Source of the DNA: DASYXZ01 sp035946625
Lineage (GTDB): Bacteria > Acidobacteriota > Terriglobia > UBA7540
NCBI GenBank assembly: GCA_035946625.1
Contig: DASYZE010000069.1
Span: forward strand, 1-64,000
Length of the DNA stretch: 64,000 nucleotides
Direction of reading: 5' to 3'
The position numbers and the translations under genes are program-made. Under the pieces are notes generated by a model. It was not told where the DNA came from, ran no database searches, and saw nothing but the letters and a program-made list of their open reading frames with translations. This document shows positions 26,922-36,535 of this stretch, one piece after another (the first letter of the stretch is position 1; every line of letters begins with the position of its first letter).

Positions 26922-29711
26922 TTACTGGAATAGTTCTTCCTTCAAGAGCTTTTGCCCCGCCAGAGAGGTGTAAAACCCCCAGGCCGCGAGGGTAATGATA
27001 CTCAGGAGGACCAAGGCGGCGTTGCCCGCGTACCAGGCGCTCGCATCGAGAGTAAGTGGGGCGCTGAGGACGATGTTGACGGTGAAGATTCCCATCGCCA
27101 ATGCGATCAAGCCGAATCGCACTGCGGCTACGGCCGCAATCGCGTAGATAATGACATTGGCCGACAGATCCAGCCAGATATGGTCGGATCTCAGAGTTCC
27201 GGGCACCGTAAAAATCGCCACGAAGGCCATCGTCACAAGCCAGGGATTTCGCAGAAGCACACGGAAGACGAAAAGCACGAAGAAGAAAATCAGCGTCGTG
27301 CGAATTGAACTGGATACACTCCTTAGGCACACTCCCAAAGCCGCGCGGGTGCCCAGAAGAAAATAATTGTCCGGAAAGTGGCCGGATTCCCCCAATCGCT
27401 CCCCGGCGTGAAGCCTCAAGAAAATGACGAAAACCCAAACCAGACCAAGAATGACGCCGAATAAAATGTCACGGCCAACCAGCGGGTCGCGCCACCGGCC
27501 CGCCATCACACGACTCCAGGAGATTAGTGTCTGGGGCCAATGGCGCCGCACATAGGGTTCGAGCGCCAGGTAGACCAGCCACAAGGTGGCCGCCCAAAAC
27601 AAGGAAGTGCTCACAGCAAGAATGAAAAGGCCAAAGGTGCTGGCGGCAGCCACCAAGTGGGAGCGGCAGAGCCAGAGCGCCATCTGCAGCGCAAAGACGG
27701 CCCACGCCAGTCGGGCGGCCCCATGTCGGTCGCCCCTGCCCTGAATATAGTTGCGTCGCGCCAGGAAGGCCGCGCCGAAGAAAATTAGGATTCCCAGGCA
27801 GATATTAATGATCTCGTTTGCCTTGGCGCCTCGGCTGGTTTTTTCCTCCACCATTCGCCCCGGCTTGGTCCACGGGCCAATCAAGACGAAGTAAACCGGC
27901 TTGCCCCGATAGGCCGCGGCCTCCACGCGGAGCGGGCGCGATGAGCCAGGCCAAGTACCCGTCCACGCCGCTCTGGCGTCAGCCGCGGCCAGGGAATTCC
28001 ATGTGGGCTCGGTGGGCTTAAACTGCGCGGGTTCAAGTCCGGCGGCGGCAAAGAGGGGGTTCCAATCCACTGGTTGCGCGGTCTGCGGTTTATCGTCTTT
28101 CTCGGGAGGAACGGCTTCCAGCAACGTCAATCGCCCCTGCTCGTCCAGATTGACGCGGGCCATGCCGGACACTGTACGAGGCGGATCATCGGAAGCGACA
28201 ACTCCGGGAGTCAGCGCCTCATCTCCATAATCCGAGGCCACCAAATCGCGCGGACTCTGGCGATACCAAAAGCGAAGCAGCGCCGGGCGCGCGGCCAGAA
28301 TCGCGTCCCAGTCGGGCCGGGGCTTGTCATTCTTCTGCGCGTAATCAATGAAGTCCTGATCGTAGAAAAAGCCGTCCGCGGTATCCGCAGGCGCGTTGGC
28401 GTACCCAAGACCATTCAAAATATCCTGAGCCTTGAGCGCCAGGGCGTCGGCCGAATAATGCGGGTGAATCTTTTCAATCGCGCTCATGCGCGCCCCAAGA
28501 ATAAGCGTGGAGGCGAGCGCCACCAGGACTGCGCCGAGGCAGGCAATTGCCACTCGGGGCGGAAGGCCGGCTTTCTCTCCGGCCGCCGCCACCAGTTCGG
28601 GCGAGGGCGTTTCACCCGCTGCCAGGGCCGCTGCGAGCGGGTCGCCGCCCGGAAGCGCCGCGGCAACGGCCAAGGCGGAGGTGGGCCTGGCACCGGGATC
28701 CTGCTCCAGACAGCGCATGATGATGCGCTCCACGGCGGGATCGAGGTCTTTCACCCAACTGGAAGGCATGCCGAGCGGCTTCTCATTGCGGAGGCGGACC
28801 AGTTCCGCCAGAGTCCCTGCTTCAAAGGCGCGCTTGCCGGTGAAAATTTCGTAGAGGACGAGGCCCAATGAATAGATATCGCTTCTCGCCGTCACTTCCC
28901 TTCCCGCCATCTGTTCGGGCGCCATATAGGCCGGCGTGCCGCTGCGCACGTCCGCGGTCTGTAAATTATTCGCCAATCCGGCCAGGCCAAAATCGGTGAG
29001 AATGGCGTGCCCCCGGCCATCCAGCATGACGTTGGCAGGCTTCAAGTCCCTGTGCAGGACACCTTCCTTGTGTGCTGCGGCAAGGCCGGCACAAAGCTGG
29101 CGGGCAATCTCCAGCCCCTTGTCGCCGGGCAGCCGCCCAATCCTTCGCAGCAGCGTGGCGAGATCTTCACCATCCACGTATTCCATGGAGAGAAAAGTCT
29201 GCCCCTCAGCTTCCCCCACGTCATAAACCCGGCAGACGTTGGGATGGGAAACCCGGCGTGCGGTGCGAACTTCATTGCGGAAGCGGCTCAGAAGGTCTTC
29301 ATTTTTCGCCGCCGCTTCGGGCAGAAACTTGAGGGCCACGGGCTGGCCTAACACAAGATCGTCGGCGCGATAAACTTCGCCCATCCCACCCTTTCCTTGC
29401 AAGGCGACTATTCTGTAGCGCTCGGCCAGTAAAGTTCCGGGCAGGAACCGGCCTTCAGAAGATAGTCCACTGGAGCTGCTGGCGCGTCGCGATCCGTCCG
29501 AAGGTCGCAGGCCGCCGGTTGGGAGAGGGGAGTTTGACGGATTTTTAGGGGAAGCCGAAGGTGAAGGCTGGGGCGCAGTTTCACCGGCTGTGGTGAGAGC
29601 GTCGGAGCCAAGCGGCGCTCCGCAGGAAAGGCAGAAACGTCCTGACCCTGGGACGTCGGCCCCACACGCCTTGCACTTCACGATATTCAAATCCCAACCG
29701 CCTTGGTTCAT
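26922..29711 (-). CDS. Membrane Ser/Thr protein kinase with N-terminal zinc ribbon
   Basis: A 929-residue protein. An N-terminal zinc ribbon (C-x2-C-x10-C-x2-C in CKACGADVPGSGRFCLSCG) is followed by a Ser/Pro-rich linker and a Hanks-type kinase domain (about 98-355). The latter has the glycine loop GKGGMGEVYRA, catalytic HRDLKPANVML, DFGLA and GTPAYMAPEQ. A transmembrane helix near residue 395 and a non-conserved region of about 230 residues come next, then a membrane block of roughly eight helices (about 630-925). The polytopic C-terminus is not a PASTA sensor. It resembles the multi-helix STPKs abundant in Acidobacteriota. It probably senses an unknown membrane signal. Convergent with mpg. 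Confidence 0.9.
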   Translation of the reverse strand: MNQGGWDLNIVKCKACGADVPGSGRFCLSCGAPLGSDALTTAGETAPQPSPSASPKNPSNSPLPTGGLRPSDGSRRASSSSGLSSEGRFLPGTLLAERYRIVALQGKGGMGEVYRADDLVLGQPVALKFLPEAAAKNEDLLSRFRNEVRTARRVSHPNVCRVYDVGEAEGQTFLSMEYVDGEDLATLLRRIGRLPGDKGLEIARQLCAGLAAAHKEGVLHRDLKPANVMLDGRGHAILTDFGLAGLANNLQTADVRSGTPAYMAPEQMAGREVTARSDIYSLGLVLYEIFTGKRAFEAGTLAELVRLRNEKPLGMPSSWVKDLDPAVERIIMRCLEQDPGARPTSALAVAAALPGGDPLAAALAAGETPSPELVAAAGEKAGLPPRVAIACLGAVLVALASTLILGARMSAIEKIHPHYSADALALKAQDILNGLGYANAPADTADGFFYDQDFIDYAQKNDKPRPDWDAILAARPALLRFWYRQSPRDLVASDYGDEALTPGVVASDDPPRTVSGMARVNLDEQGRLTLLEAVPPEKDDKPQTAQPVDWNPLFAAAGLEPAQFKPTEPTWNSLAAADARAAWTGTWPGSSRPLRVEAAAYRGKPVYFVLIGPWTKPGRMVEEKTSRGAKANEIINICLGILIFFGAAFLARRNYIQGRGDRHGAARLAWAVFALQMALWLCRSHLVAAASTFGLFILAVSTSLFWAATLWLVYLALEPYVRRHWPQTLISWSRVMAGRWRDPLVGRDILFGVILGLVWVFVIFLRLHAGERLGESGHFPDNYFLLGTRAALGVCLRSVSSSIRTTLIFFFVLFVFRVLLRNPWLVTMAFVAIFTVPGTLRSDHIWLDLSANVIIYAIAAVAAVRFGLIALAMGIFTVNIVLSAPLTLDASAWYAGNAALVLLSIITLAAWGFYTSLAGQKLLKEELFQ

Positions 29712-29774
29712 CCCGCCGTATTCGCCTTCACAATGTTGAGCAGGGTTCGCCGCCGAACTGCCATTGCACCAAAC

Positions 29775-30035
29775 TCATTCCATCATGATCTGATCCACGT
29801 AGCACCAAAGCCAGTCTTCTCCCGGCTGGAAAGATTTAATGATAGGGTGTTTGGTCTTGTGGAAATGCTTGGTGGCGTGTTTATTTTTTGAGCTGTCGCA
29901 GCAGCCCACGTGCCCGCAAGTCAGGCAAAGCCGCAGGTGAACCCACACGTCGCCCATCTCCAGGCATTCCTTGCAGCCATCTCCGCTGGGCGTTACGTCC
30001 TTGATTTGCTGAATATGAGTACACGTTGCGGGCAT
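29775..30035 (-). CDS. UBP-type zinc finger protein
   Basis: An 86-residue protein consisting almost only of a ZnF-UBP domain. The metal ligands are CTH (Cys5/His7), C-x2-C (GCKEC), C-x2-C (CLTCGHVGCC), and the HATKHFHKTKHPI histidines. Bacterial single-domain members are known but uncharacterised. In eukaryotes the fold reads the free C-terminal GG of ubiquitin. No ubiquitin-like or deubiquitinase gene is near, so the ligand here is unknown. It lies 63 bp upstream of the kinase gene on the same strand and could be co-transcribed. Confidence 0.9.
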   Translation of the reverse strand: MPATCTHIQQIKDVTPSGDGCKECLEMGDVWVHLRLCLTCGHVGCCDSSKNKHATKHFHKTKHPIIKSFQPGEDWLWCYVDQIMME

Positions 30036-30416
30036 CGGGGCACGCCTCCCGTCCGTGATTCTACCCGCTTTTCGGATACCAGGGATAGGAAATCGTTTCG
30101 GAGGCAGGAACTTTCCGCAGATTAAGCAGACGGCGGGAGCGCAAAACGCCTGATACCGGTTACCAAGATATTTTTCCCCATCTGTGAAATCTGCGGAGGC
30201 CTTTTACCGGCCGCCTGGGGCGCACCCACTACATTTTCCCGCAGAGGCGCGATGTCGCTGATCCCACTTGGAAAATACAAGAATTCTCCTTTGCGCCCAT
30301 CGCGCCTCTGCGGCTTGGCGCGTGGATGTTCAGTTCTTCACAGTTCCATGATGGGATGTAAGCTGCCTTTGGGTAGCCATCTCAATGCCATCGGCCACTC
30401 CCTGGGGACAAAACAG
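30036..30416. other. 381-bp intergenic region with two inverted repeats
   Basis: No gene recognised. It holds CCGCAGATT (30115-30123) with its complement at 30188-30196, and the stronger inverted repeat annotated separately at 30239-30313. Confidence 0.5.
30239..30313. repeat. 16-bp perfect inverted repeat with 43-bp loop
   Basis: CCGCAGAGGCGCGATG at 30239-30254 is exactly reversed as CATCGCGCCTCTGCGG at 30298-30313. The arm resembles widespread GCAGAGGCGC-type dispersed repeats. It lies between the UBP gene and the end of the TonB receptor gene, and could act as a terminator for neither strand clearly because no T-run follows. Confidence 0.75.
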
Positions 30417-33311
30417 CTAGAAATTGAATCTCATGAACACGTTGATGGAGCGATTGGCGTCTCCGCCGCCAAAGAACCCGCTGGCAAGAGAGTTGGACTG
30501 GCCAAAGAGGGGCGAACCAAGGTTGCCCACCGGCGTTCCCAAGTTGACCTTATTTAGGGCATTGTGGACCATAACCCCAACTTCGACCTGGTAGCGATGG
30601 TTCTCCGCACTGCCATGATGGAAGAATCCTCCACCTCCGCCGCTGCCGGTCAGCCCGCCGCGCCCAAGGCCGCCTCCATGGTCACCGTGGTAGGGACCGC
30701 CTCCGAACCCGCCCCCGCTTTCGGCGACCTTGCCAAAACCAAACGTCTTGCTGATGCGCGCATTCATGGAAAATTGACCGGGGCCGGTCAGGAAATTGAT
30801 GGGAATAACCGTCTGGCCGGGGCCCGGTAAAAGATTGAAAGTTCCAAATTTCGTGGTCACGATGTTCGGCCCAGTGGCGCCGGGCGCGGCGAAGGCCGGC
30901 CGGTCATTGAAGATTGAAGTGCCCAGCAGGTCCTGGCCTACCGTGACGTTGTAGGGGAACCCGGAATTCGCCACCAGGAAAGGACTAAACTGCATTCCGT
31001 ATGGCAGCCCGACCGAGCCGCCGATAAAAAACCGGTTGCGTACGGCAAAGGCCGCGGGGCCGTAATCCGCCCCGATGTCGTAAGGATTCATGGGGAAACT
31101 ACCCACGCCGCCCGTATCGCTGTTGGCATAACTGAGAGTGTAGTTGGCGGACAGGTTCAGATTGGCCGTCGCCCGCACGCTGAAGTTGGCGATCACCTGG
31201 TTCTCATTAAAAATGCCGACCGCCTCGTACTGGTAAATATTGCCCACGTTGCCCAAAGGCCGCACACCGCTGGAGGGTACCATCGGATTGTAAGTCCCGG
31301 GCTGGGGCGCGTTGATGTTGTTGGTCAGGAGCTGGTGCACGCCGTGGGAATTGATGTAAGTGACCGCCGCGGTCATTTTGCTGGTAATCTGCCGCTCGAT
31401 GCTGGCGGCCGATTCGATGGTATAGGGCGCGCGTAGATGGGGATCAATCCGATAAATCGTCGGGAAAGTGGCGAAGTTGACCAGTGTGCTGGGGGGTGGA
31501 ATGTTGGGAAAGAATTCCGGCTGGTTGACAACATAGCGTTGCTCGTTGATGCCATTGAGCTGGTCAGCCTGCAGAACCTGGGACTCGCCAAAGCGGTCGT
31601 AGAAGATGCCGAAGCCGGCCCGCAGGACCGTCTTGGGCGCGGTGCCGTGGCCCAGGCCCCAAGCCAGTCCTAGGCGAGGCATGAAATCGGCGTGATCGCT
31701 TATTTGGTTCTGCGTCTCGAAGCGGAAGCCGTAGGTGAACGAGACATTCGGGCGCACGCGCCAGGCGTCTTCCGCAAACAACGCCAGGTCAGCGACGCTG
31801 GCGCTGGCAACAGGATTTCCGTCCGTTATTACAAATTGGCTGGGACCGCCGCCCGCCGCTCGAATCGTTGCCAGGTTCTCGCCCTGCGCCAGTCCCTGTT
31901 GGGTGATTTGATAGGCCATCAGCGTGGGAAAAGTAAACGCACCGTTAAATCCGTTCAGCGCGTTCACCGATTCCCAGTAGCGCCGCAGTTCCCCGCCATA
32001 GGTGAAGCTGTGTTTGGCGAATGCCGTGGACGTGGTGTTGCGGATTTCCCAGTGATTGGTGGTATCCACCGATTGCCCCCCGCTGCCGCCGCCCCCACTG
32101 AAAGCGCCAATGACTCTGAGGGTGGGGTCCACGCTGAAGGGGTTGCTCGTGCTGTAATGACTTTCGTAGCCCAACAGGGTCTGAGACACGGTGCGCTCGC
32201 TCACCACCTGCGTGTCACTGACGTGGATTTCATCCCCGTGCCCGGCTATATTGGAAGCCAGCGAAGGGAGATTGAATTGGCCGATGCCGTTATTCAGGCT
32301 GCTGTTGGTGGTGAACTCGCCGCGAAACGTCAGAACGTTCTTGCTGGCCAGTTGAAAGTCGAAGCGCGGATTGTAGTGAGTGAATGTGCCTTGATTGCGC
32401 ACGGCCTCGCTGAGTGGCGTCTGATTGAAATTCGGGTCCAGCACCTCAGCGTCCACAATGGAATTGCCAATGTTTTTTCGGTGGAACATATTGAAATAAA
32501 ATGAGACTTTTTTCCCCAACGGGCCGCCGACGTTCCCGTTCAAAAACTCCGCATGGTAATGAGGCTCCTGGCTGACAAAGGGGTTCCGTGAGTTGAAGGC
32601 CGAGTTGTTGGCGAAGCCGAAGAATCCGCCGTGGAACTTCTGGTAGCCGGGCTTGGTGATGATGTCGATGCGGCCATAGCCCAACTTCTCATATTGGGCC
32701 GTAAAGGGATTCTGATTGACGCGGATTTCCAAAATCGCTTCCTTGGGAGGAAGTTGCCCGCCTGTGAAACCGTCAATATAAATCTGGCCACCGTTGGGTC
32801 CCGCAGCCGGGCCCGCCAGCTCCAGCAACTCCTGCTGTAACTCATCGGGGTCCTCGGAGAGGGACTTCAGGGCCGTGCCCTTCAGCACCAGGGCGCTCGC
32901 ATTGCTCTCCGCGTTGACGCTGAGTTGCTGGGCCTCGCTTTGCACGTTCACCTTCTGCTTCTCCATCGACACCTGCATCTGGGCATCCACCACTTGAGGC
33001 TTTCCGGGAGCAACTGCAATGCCCGTTTTCTCAAAAGTGGAAAAACCCTTCAACTCGATCCTTACCGTGTAGGTGCCGGCGGGCAGATTGCGGAAAGCGT
33101 ATTTCCCCTCTTCATTCGTCTGGGCAACCAGCGCCGCGCCGCCCGGTCCGGTCAGCGTAACCGTCACCGCCGGAATGGGCAGGCCGGATTGGTCTTTCAC
33201 CTGACCGCTGAGGGCTGGTCCGCGCACCTGCGCCAGAAGCAACGAAGCAAAAAGTCCCGGCCAGGCCATGGCGGCCATTCCAACCGTGAAACCCTTCAAC
33301 CATTTTTTCAT
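30417..33311 (-). CDS. Oar-like TonB-dependent outer-membrane receptor
   Basis: Large outer-membrane beta barrel. The ATG at 33311 is chosen over the longer frame (33386) because GGGAG precedes it and a signal peptide begins there (KKWLKGFTVGMAAMAWPG). Next is a carboxypeptidase-regulatory-like beta sandwich (GPALSGQVKDQSGLPIPAVTVTLTGPGG, about residues 30-110), a plug domain (about 150-240, with GRIDIITKPG), and a barrel ending in VFMRFNF, with the terminal Phe typical of outer-membrane proteins. A Gly/His-rich loop (GGGFGGGPYHGDHGGGLGRGG) lies near the end and could bind metal. Substrate unknown. Acidobacteriota carry many such receptors, often for glycans. Confidence 0.92.
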   Translation of the reverse strand: MKKWLKGFTVGMAAMAWPGLFASLLLAQVRGPALSGQVKDQSGLPIPAVTVTLTGPGGAALVAQTNEEGKYAFRNLPAGTYTVRIELKGFSTFEKTGIAVAPGKPQVVDAQMQVSMEKQKVNVQSEAQQLSVNAESNASALVLKGTALKSLSEDPDELQQELLELAGPAAGPNGGQIYIDGFTGGQLPPKEAILEIRVNQNPFTAQYEKLGYGRIDIITKPGYQKFHGGFFGFANNSAFNSRNPFVSQEPHYHAEFLNGNVGGPLGKKVSFYFNMFHRKNIGNSIVDAEVLDPNFNQTPLSEAVRNQGTFTHYNPRFDFQLASKNVLTFRGEFTTNSSLNNGIGQFNLPSLASNIAGHGDEIHVSDTQVVSERTVSQTLLGYESHYSTSNPFSVDPTLRVIGAFSGGGGSGGQSVDTTNHWEIRNTTSTAFAKHSFTYGGELRRYWESVNALNGFNGAFTFPTLMAYQITQQGLAQGENLATIRAAGGGPSQFVITDGNPVASASVADLALFAEDAWRVRPNVSFTYGFRFETQNQISDHADFMPRLGLAWGLGHGTAPKTVLRAGFGIFYDRFGESQVLQADQLNGINEQRYVVNQPEFFPNIPPPSTLVNFATFPTIYRIDPHLRAPYTIESAASIERQITSKMTAAVTYINSHGVHQLLTNNINAPQPGTYNPMVPSSGVRPLGNVGNIYQYEAVGIFNENQVIANFSVRATANLNLSANYTLSYANSDTGGVGSFPMNPYDIGADYGPAAFAVRNRFFIGGSVGLPYGMQFSPFLVANSGFPYNVTVGQDLLGTSIFNDRPAFAAPGATGPNIVTTKFGTFNLLPGPGQTVIPINFLTGPGQFSMNARISKTFGFGKVAESGGGFGGGPYHGDHGGGLGRGGLTGSGGGGGFFHHGSAENHRYQVEVGVMVHNALNKVNLGTPVGNLGSPLFGQSNSLASGFFGGGDANRSINVFMRFNF

Positions 33312-33403
33312 CGTCAAATCTCCCTGATCCAGAAACTGGAAAATAGATGCCAAAACTTCACCAACCCTTAGCGCATCCAACCTCAAGCACCACTTTTAAA
33401 ACC

Positions 33404-33439
33404 GTCGTCGAGCCGACAAACCTTAAAGTATTACTTTAA
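33404..33439 (-). promoter_or_regulatory. Bipartite palindromic element, copy 1
   Basis: GTCG-T-CGAG-C-CGAC at 33404-33417, a 5-bp gap, then the perfect 17-bp dyad TTAAAGTATTACTTTAA at 33423-33439. Located about 95-130 bp upstream of the TonB receptor start. Confidence 0.7.
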
Positions 33440-33552
33440 ATAATTCGATCTCTCAATCTATGAGCACTTCAGAGAAATCCTTAAGAAGACCCTAAGTCAC
33501 ATAGAATCGGTTCTTCCTGTCTGCTGCCTGCTGTTTACTGTCTACCGTCTTT

Positions 33553-34863
33553 TTACGGCACGCCTTCTCCGCCACCGCCCTGGTCAGCCCCTCCCATCCC
33601 CATGTTCCATTGCCCCAAAACCATCTGCTTACTCCCTTTGGGCTGTGCGGCGAGAATGGGCTCGACGCCAGCGAGCAATACGATGGCCGTGACTTGCGCC
33701 GGATTTGCCCCTTCCGTGCTGACCACAATTAAGGCGTCCCCCGCCTTGAGTTCGTCAAGTTTTAATGGAGGAGTGCGATCCAACATTTGGTTGAAGTCTC
33801 TTGGGCCTGCTCCGAAACCGCCTCCGGGCCGGCCTAGCCTCGCACCGCCCTCTCCGTTCTGCCCATTGGGACCACCGCGACCCTGTCCTCCCGTCGGGCT
33901 GCCCTGCCCCCCTTGACCTCCGTTCCGCCCTTGTGGCGCCAAGGCATTCCCCGAAGGATGTCCTCCGGGAGCTCCTCCCGCAGCACCGTCCCGGGGGCCA
34001 GGCGCAGCGCCGGAATTGAGCCGGGCAATCATCATGGCGACGAAAGGCGGCAGGCGGTGCATCTTGGAGTCAGCATTGGTGTGCACCAGGACGGGCTTTC
34101 CTGTACCCAAGTCTTTGACCATCACCGACCCAGCCGCGGCGTCTACGGAAATAACCGTGGCGCCGATGTTTCGGAAGGTTCCGGAAACCAGTTTTTCCGC
34201 TGTAAGGCGGCTCCCGTCCTCGTTCTTGTTGCCGAGCACGCGGATCTGGTCCCCCGCCTTAATATCCTCAAAGTGACTGAGCCTGGCATCACTAAACTTC
34301 ACTGAGTCAGGTGCGTAGCGAAGCAACGTGGCTCCGGGAGCGAGAGAAATGACCACAGGATGAGTTGGGTTGCCCGGGGTGGGTGGCGAATTGGGAACTG
34401 AGATTGTAATTTCCTTGGTTTGTGGATCGACGCTTTTCACCACGCCGCTCATGCCGCGCTTCTGCCAATCCAGGCGTTCGGCTTGTTGAGCGGCGGCCAG
34501 GTCCGATTTGGACATCACGATCACGCGGGTGGCGACCAACGATTTCTGGTCGGCGGAAACTTTGCCCAGCACCAGCACCCGGTCGCCCGAAATAATGTCG
34601 CTGACGGTAATCTTGGTTGCTGACTTCAAATCCTTCGATCCCGGCGGAACGCGCAAAACCGCCACCCCCTCGGGCAACTGGACGGCCAGCTCGGGACCGG
34701 CGTCGGTGTGCAAAGTGAAACTGCCGGGCTGGATTTGAGTGACTACTCCGATGGGCCGGACGGGCCCGCCCGATGCGCCGCCCGGCTGCGCTTGACCTTG
34801 GGCGCCCAGGGCAAGTGCCAGTCCTAAAGGGATGATCAGCGGAAACAAGAAATATTTTTTCAA
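33553..34863 (-). CDS. Secreted DUF5666-like repeat protein
   Basis: A 436-residue exported protein. A TTG at 34863 follows AAAGGTGA and starts a signal peptide (KKYFLFPLIIPLGLALALGAQG). Several small beta-barrel units of the DUF5666 kind follow, each with 'I-x-GDRVLVLGK', 'IKAGDQIRVLGN' or 'LKAGDALIVVS' signatures (near residues 95, 225 and 385). A Gly/Gln/Pro-rich low-complexity stretch (about 295-360) separates the last unit. Such proteins are common and uncharacterised in Acidobacteriota. It lies upstream of the TonB receptor on the same strand and may be an envelope-associated partner. Confidence 0.7.
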   Translation of the reverse strand: MKKYFLFPLIIPLGLALALGAQGQAQPGGASGGPVRPIGVVTQIQPGSFTLHTDAGPELAVQLPEGVAVLRVPPGSKDLKSATKITVSDIISGDRVLVLGKVSADQKSLVATRVIVMSKSDLAAAQQAERLDWQKRGMSGVVKSVDPQTKEITISVPNSPPTPGNPTHPVVISLAPGATLLRYAPDSVKFSDARLSHFEDIKAGDQIRVLGNKNEDGSRLTAEKLVSGTFRNIGATVISVDAAAGSVMVKDLGTGKPVLVHTNADSKMHRLPPFVAMMIARLNSGAAPGPRDGAAGGAPGGHPSGNALAPQGRNGGQGGQGSPTGGQGRGGPNGQNGEGGARLGRPGGGFGAGPRDFNQMLDRTPPLKLDELKAGDALIVVSTEGANPAQVTAIVLLAGVEPILAAQPKGSKQMVLGQWNMGMGGADQGGGGEGVP

Positions 34864-34950
34864 TCAGGTTCACCTTTCAATTGCTCGAGGATGCGGCCTG
34901 CTGGCTTTCTGTGGATCGCTCCTGCGAAGATTGGGGAGAGCTTGCTCCGC

Positions 34951-35352
34951 TCACTTTTCACTCTTGGTGCTCCCGCGTTTTGCTGTCCACTTGCCGTCAA
35001 ATCTCTCGCTGTGGACCGTTCCGGTCATCGAGTCGCCGTCCACGGTGCCTGAATACTCGAGCGTGAAGGTGCCGTTGGGCGTCTCGCGCTTGACGTTGAA
35101 ACTCACTTTGTTCCCGTCAACTTTTCCTTCCACTGGCGCGTCCCCGCGGCGGCCGGAAAGCGTGCCCTTCAGGCTGCCGCCATCCTGTTCAAGTGTCAGC
35201 GTCTGGTCCATCGAGCCGCGCGGAGTCTCCACTGACATTTGCCAGGTTCCCGCAACTTTCGAGGGCTCATCCGCGCTAGCAAGCCTCGCGCCCGGCGCCA
35301 TCAATAATCCGCACGCCAGGGCGGCGGCCAGCCAATAAGTTTTCCTCTTCAT
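34951..35352 (-). CDS. Small exported beta-barrel hypothetical protein
   Basis: The ATG at 35352 lies eight bases after GGAGG and starts a signal peptide (MKRKTYWLAAALACGLLMAPGARLASA). The mature part (about 105 residues) reads as alternating beta strands (GTWQMSVETPRGSMDQTLTLEQDGGSLKGTLSGRRGD, then VSFNVKRETPNGTFTLEYSGTVDGDSMTGTV), a small lipocalin-like or avidin-like sheet. No known catalytic motif. Similar exported proteins are frequent in Acidobacteriota. It precedes the DUF5666-like gene on the same strand with an 87-bp gap. Confidence 0.7.
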   Translation of the reverse strand: MKRKTYWLAAALACGLLMAPGARLASADEPSKVAGTWQMSVETPRGSMDQTLTLEQDGGSLKGTLSGRRGDAPVEGKVDGNKVSFNVKRETPNGTFTLEYSGTVDGDSMTGTVHSERFDGKWTAKRGSTKSEK

Positions 35353-35685
35353 CTTCAGACCTCCATTCACAAACTCATCGCTCCGTCGAGAGAGATAGAC
35401 GGTGCAGCCACGCTCGTGGTTACACACCAAAAGTTTTTACCTACTCCATATTTTGTTCTCCCTCCCGGTACCGGGTCGGATGAGAGCCCGGACGCGGAAG
35501 GTCGCCTCGCGACAAGACGGAAGGGCGTTCTAACCTGAGGTTGCCCTCTTGGGCAGCAAAGATTTGAGGGCGTGGCGACCCCCACACTCGCGGGCCCCCT
35601 CAACCCGGCACATCGCTACATTTGCATGGTCATGGTTCGGCTTTGGTGCTGTTGTTGACCGAACGTTCCGAAGAGGAAGGACAAA

Positions 35686-36135
35686 ATGAGATTAACCGAA
35701 TGGATGGACCGATTTGCGACAGCGGTCATCGCCCTCATCCTCATCGCGGTCCCGGCAGGCGCGCAAGGACGCGGCCGGGGCAAAATCATAGGTGGGAAGG
35801 GCGGCCAGGGACATCGCGAGGAGGAAAAGATGGACTACCGTTATTCACAGCACGATCGCGATGAAGTCCGGGGCAGATATAGAGAGCATCAGAACAACCT
35901 CCCGCCCGGACTGGCGAAGCGGGACCGTTTGCCTCCCGGCCTGGAAAGGCAACTTCGCGTGCGCGGCACCCTCCCTCCGGGCCTGCGCGACAAGGTCCAA
36001 CCGGTGCCTGAGGAGTTCCTACAGCGACTACCTCCTCCGCCTCCGGATTGCGAGCACGTTTTCATTGAAGGAAACCTGGTCCTGCTGAATCGAAGAACAT
36101 TTCTGGTCCTCGATTTTTTCCACGTCCGGTTTTGA
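35686..36135 (+). CDS. Exported hypothetical protein with LPPGL repeats
   Basis: A 149-residue protein: a signal peptide (WMDRFATAVIALILIAVPAGAQ), a charged Gly/His/Arg/Glu segment, then three LPPGL-type repeats (NNLPPGLAKRD, RLPPGLERQLR, TLPPGLRDK) and a C-terminal beta-rich end (CEHVFIEGNLVLLNRRTFLVLDFF). The repeat-plus-tail layout resembles acidobacterial RcnB-like exported proteins of unknown role. The upstream AGAGGAAGGACAAA provides the ribosome binding site. It is transcribed opposite to the preceding secreted-protein genes. Confidence 0.7.
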   Translation: MRLTEWMDRFATAVIALILIAVPAGAQGRGRGKIIGGKGGQGHREEEKMDYRYSQHDRDEVRGRYREHQNNLPPGLAKRDRLPPGLERQLRVRGTLPPGLRDKVQPVPEEFLQRLPPPPPDCEHVFIEGNLVLLNRRTFLVLDFFHVRF

Positions 36136-36397
36136 GGTCCAGTTTCCAAATGTGGAGGGAGTATTTCCAAAGGCGGGGGGCGGCGCGGAGCCCAAACATC
36201 CGGTGCGCCGGTCCGGCTTTGGCAAAACCCCGGACCACCGCCGGGCCCGGCCCCTCGCGGAGGTAAAATCGGGGCGCGGGTTACTCCGGGGAATTCCCTT
36301 GCAAACCTGCGGGACGGCCTCCCTTCGGGAAGCGTCCCTCGAATTCAAGATCAGCAACCTTCACCAGTGGCCGCCAGGTTTTCATGCCGGCGCACAC

Positions 36398-36535
36398 CTA
36401 CTTCACACCCGTAAAGGCGAGAAAGTAAATGACGCCTGCCACCAGGACAACAGCCACAAGAAAAATCACAGCCTTGGTCAGGAAAATCTTCTTGCGCTCC
36501 GGGCTCGTTTTCTCTTCATCGATCATTTCAAACAT
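36398..36535 (-). CDS. 45-residue single-pass membrane protein
   Basis: A very strong ribosome binding site (GAGGAGGT) lies a few bases before the ATG at 36535. The product begins MFEMIDEEKTSPERKKIFL, followed by one hydrophobic helix (about residues 19-41, rich in Val, Ala, Phe and Leu) and a short LAFTGVK end. Charge distribution predicts a cytoplasmic N-terminus. Being short, it is easily missed by gene callers. The intact frame, initiation site and helix make it credible. Function unknown. No neighbour is tightly linked. Confidence 0.65.
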   Translation of the reverse strand: MFEMIDEEKTSPERKKIFLTKAVIFLVAVVLVAGVIYFLAFTGVK

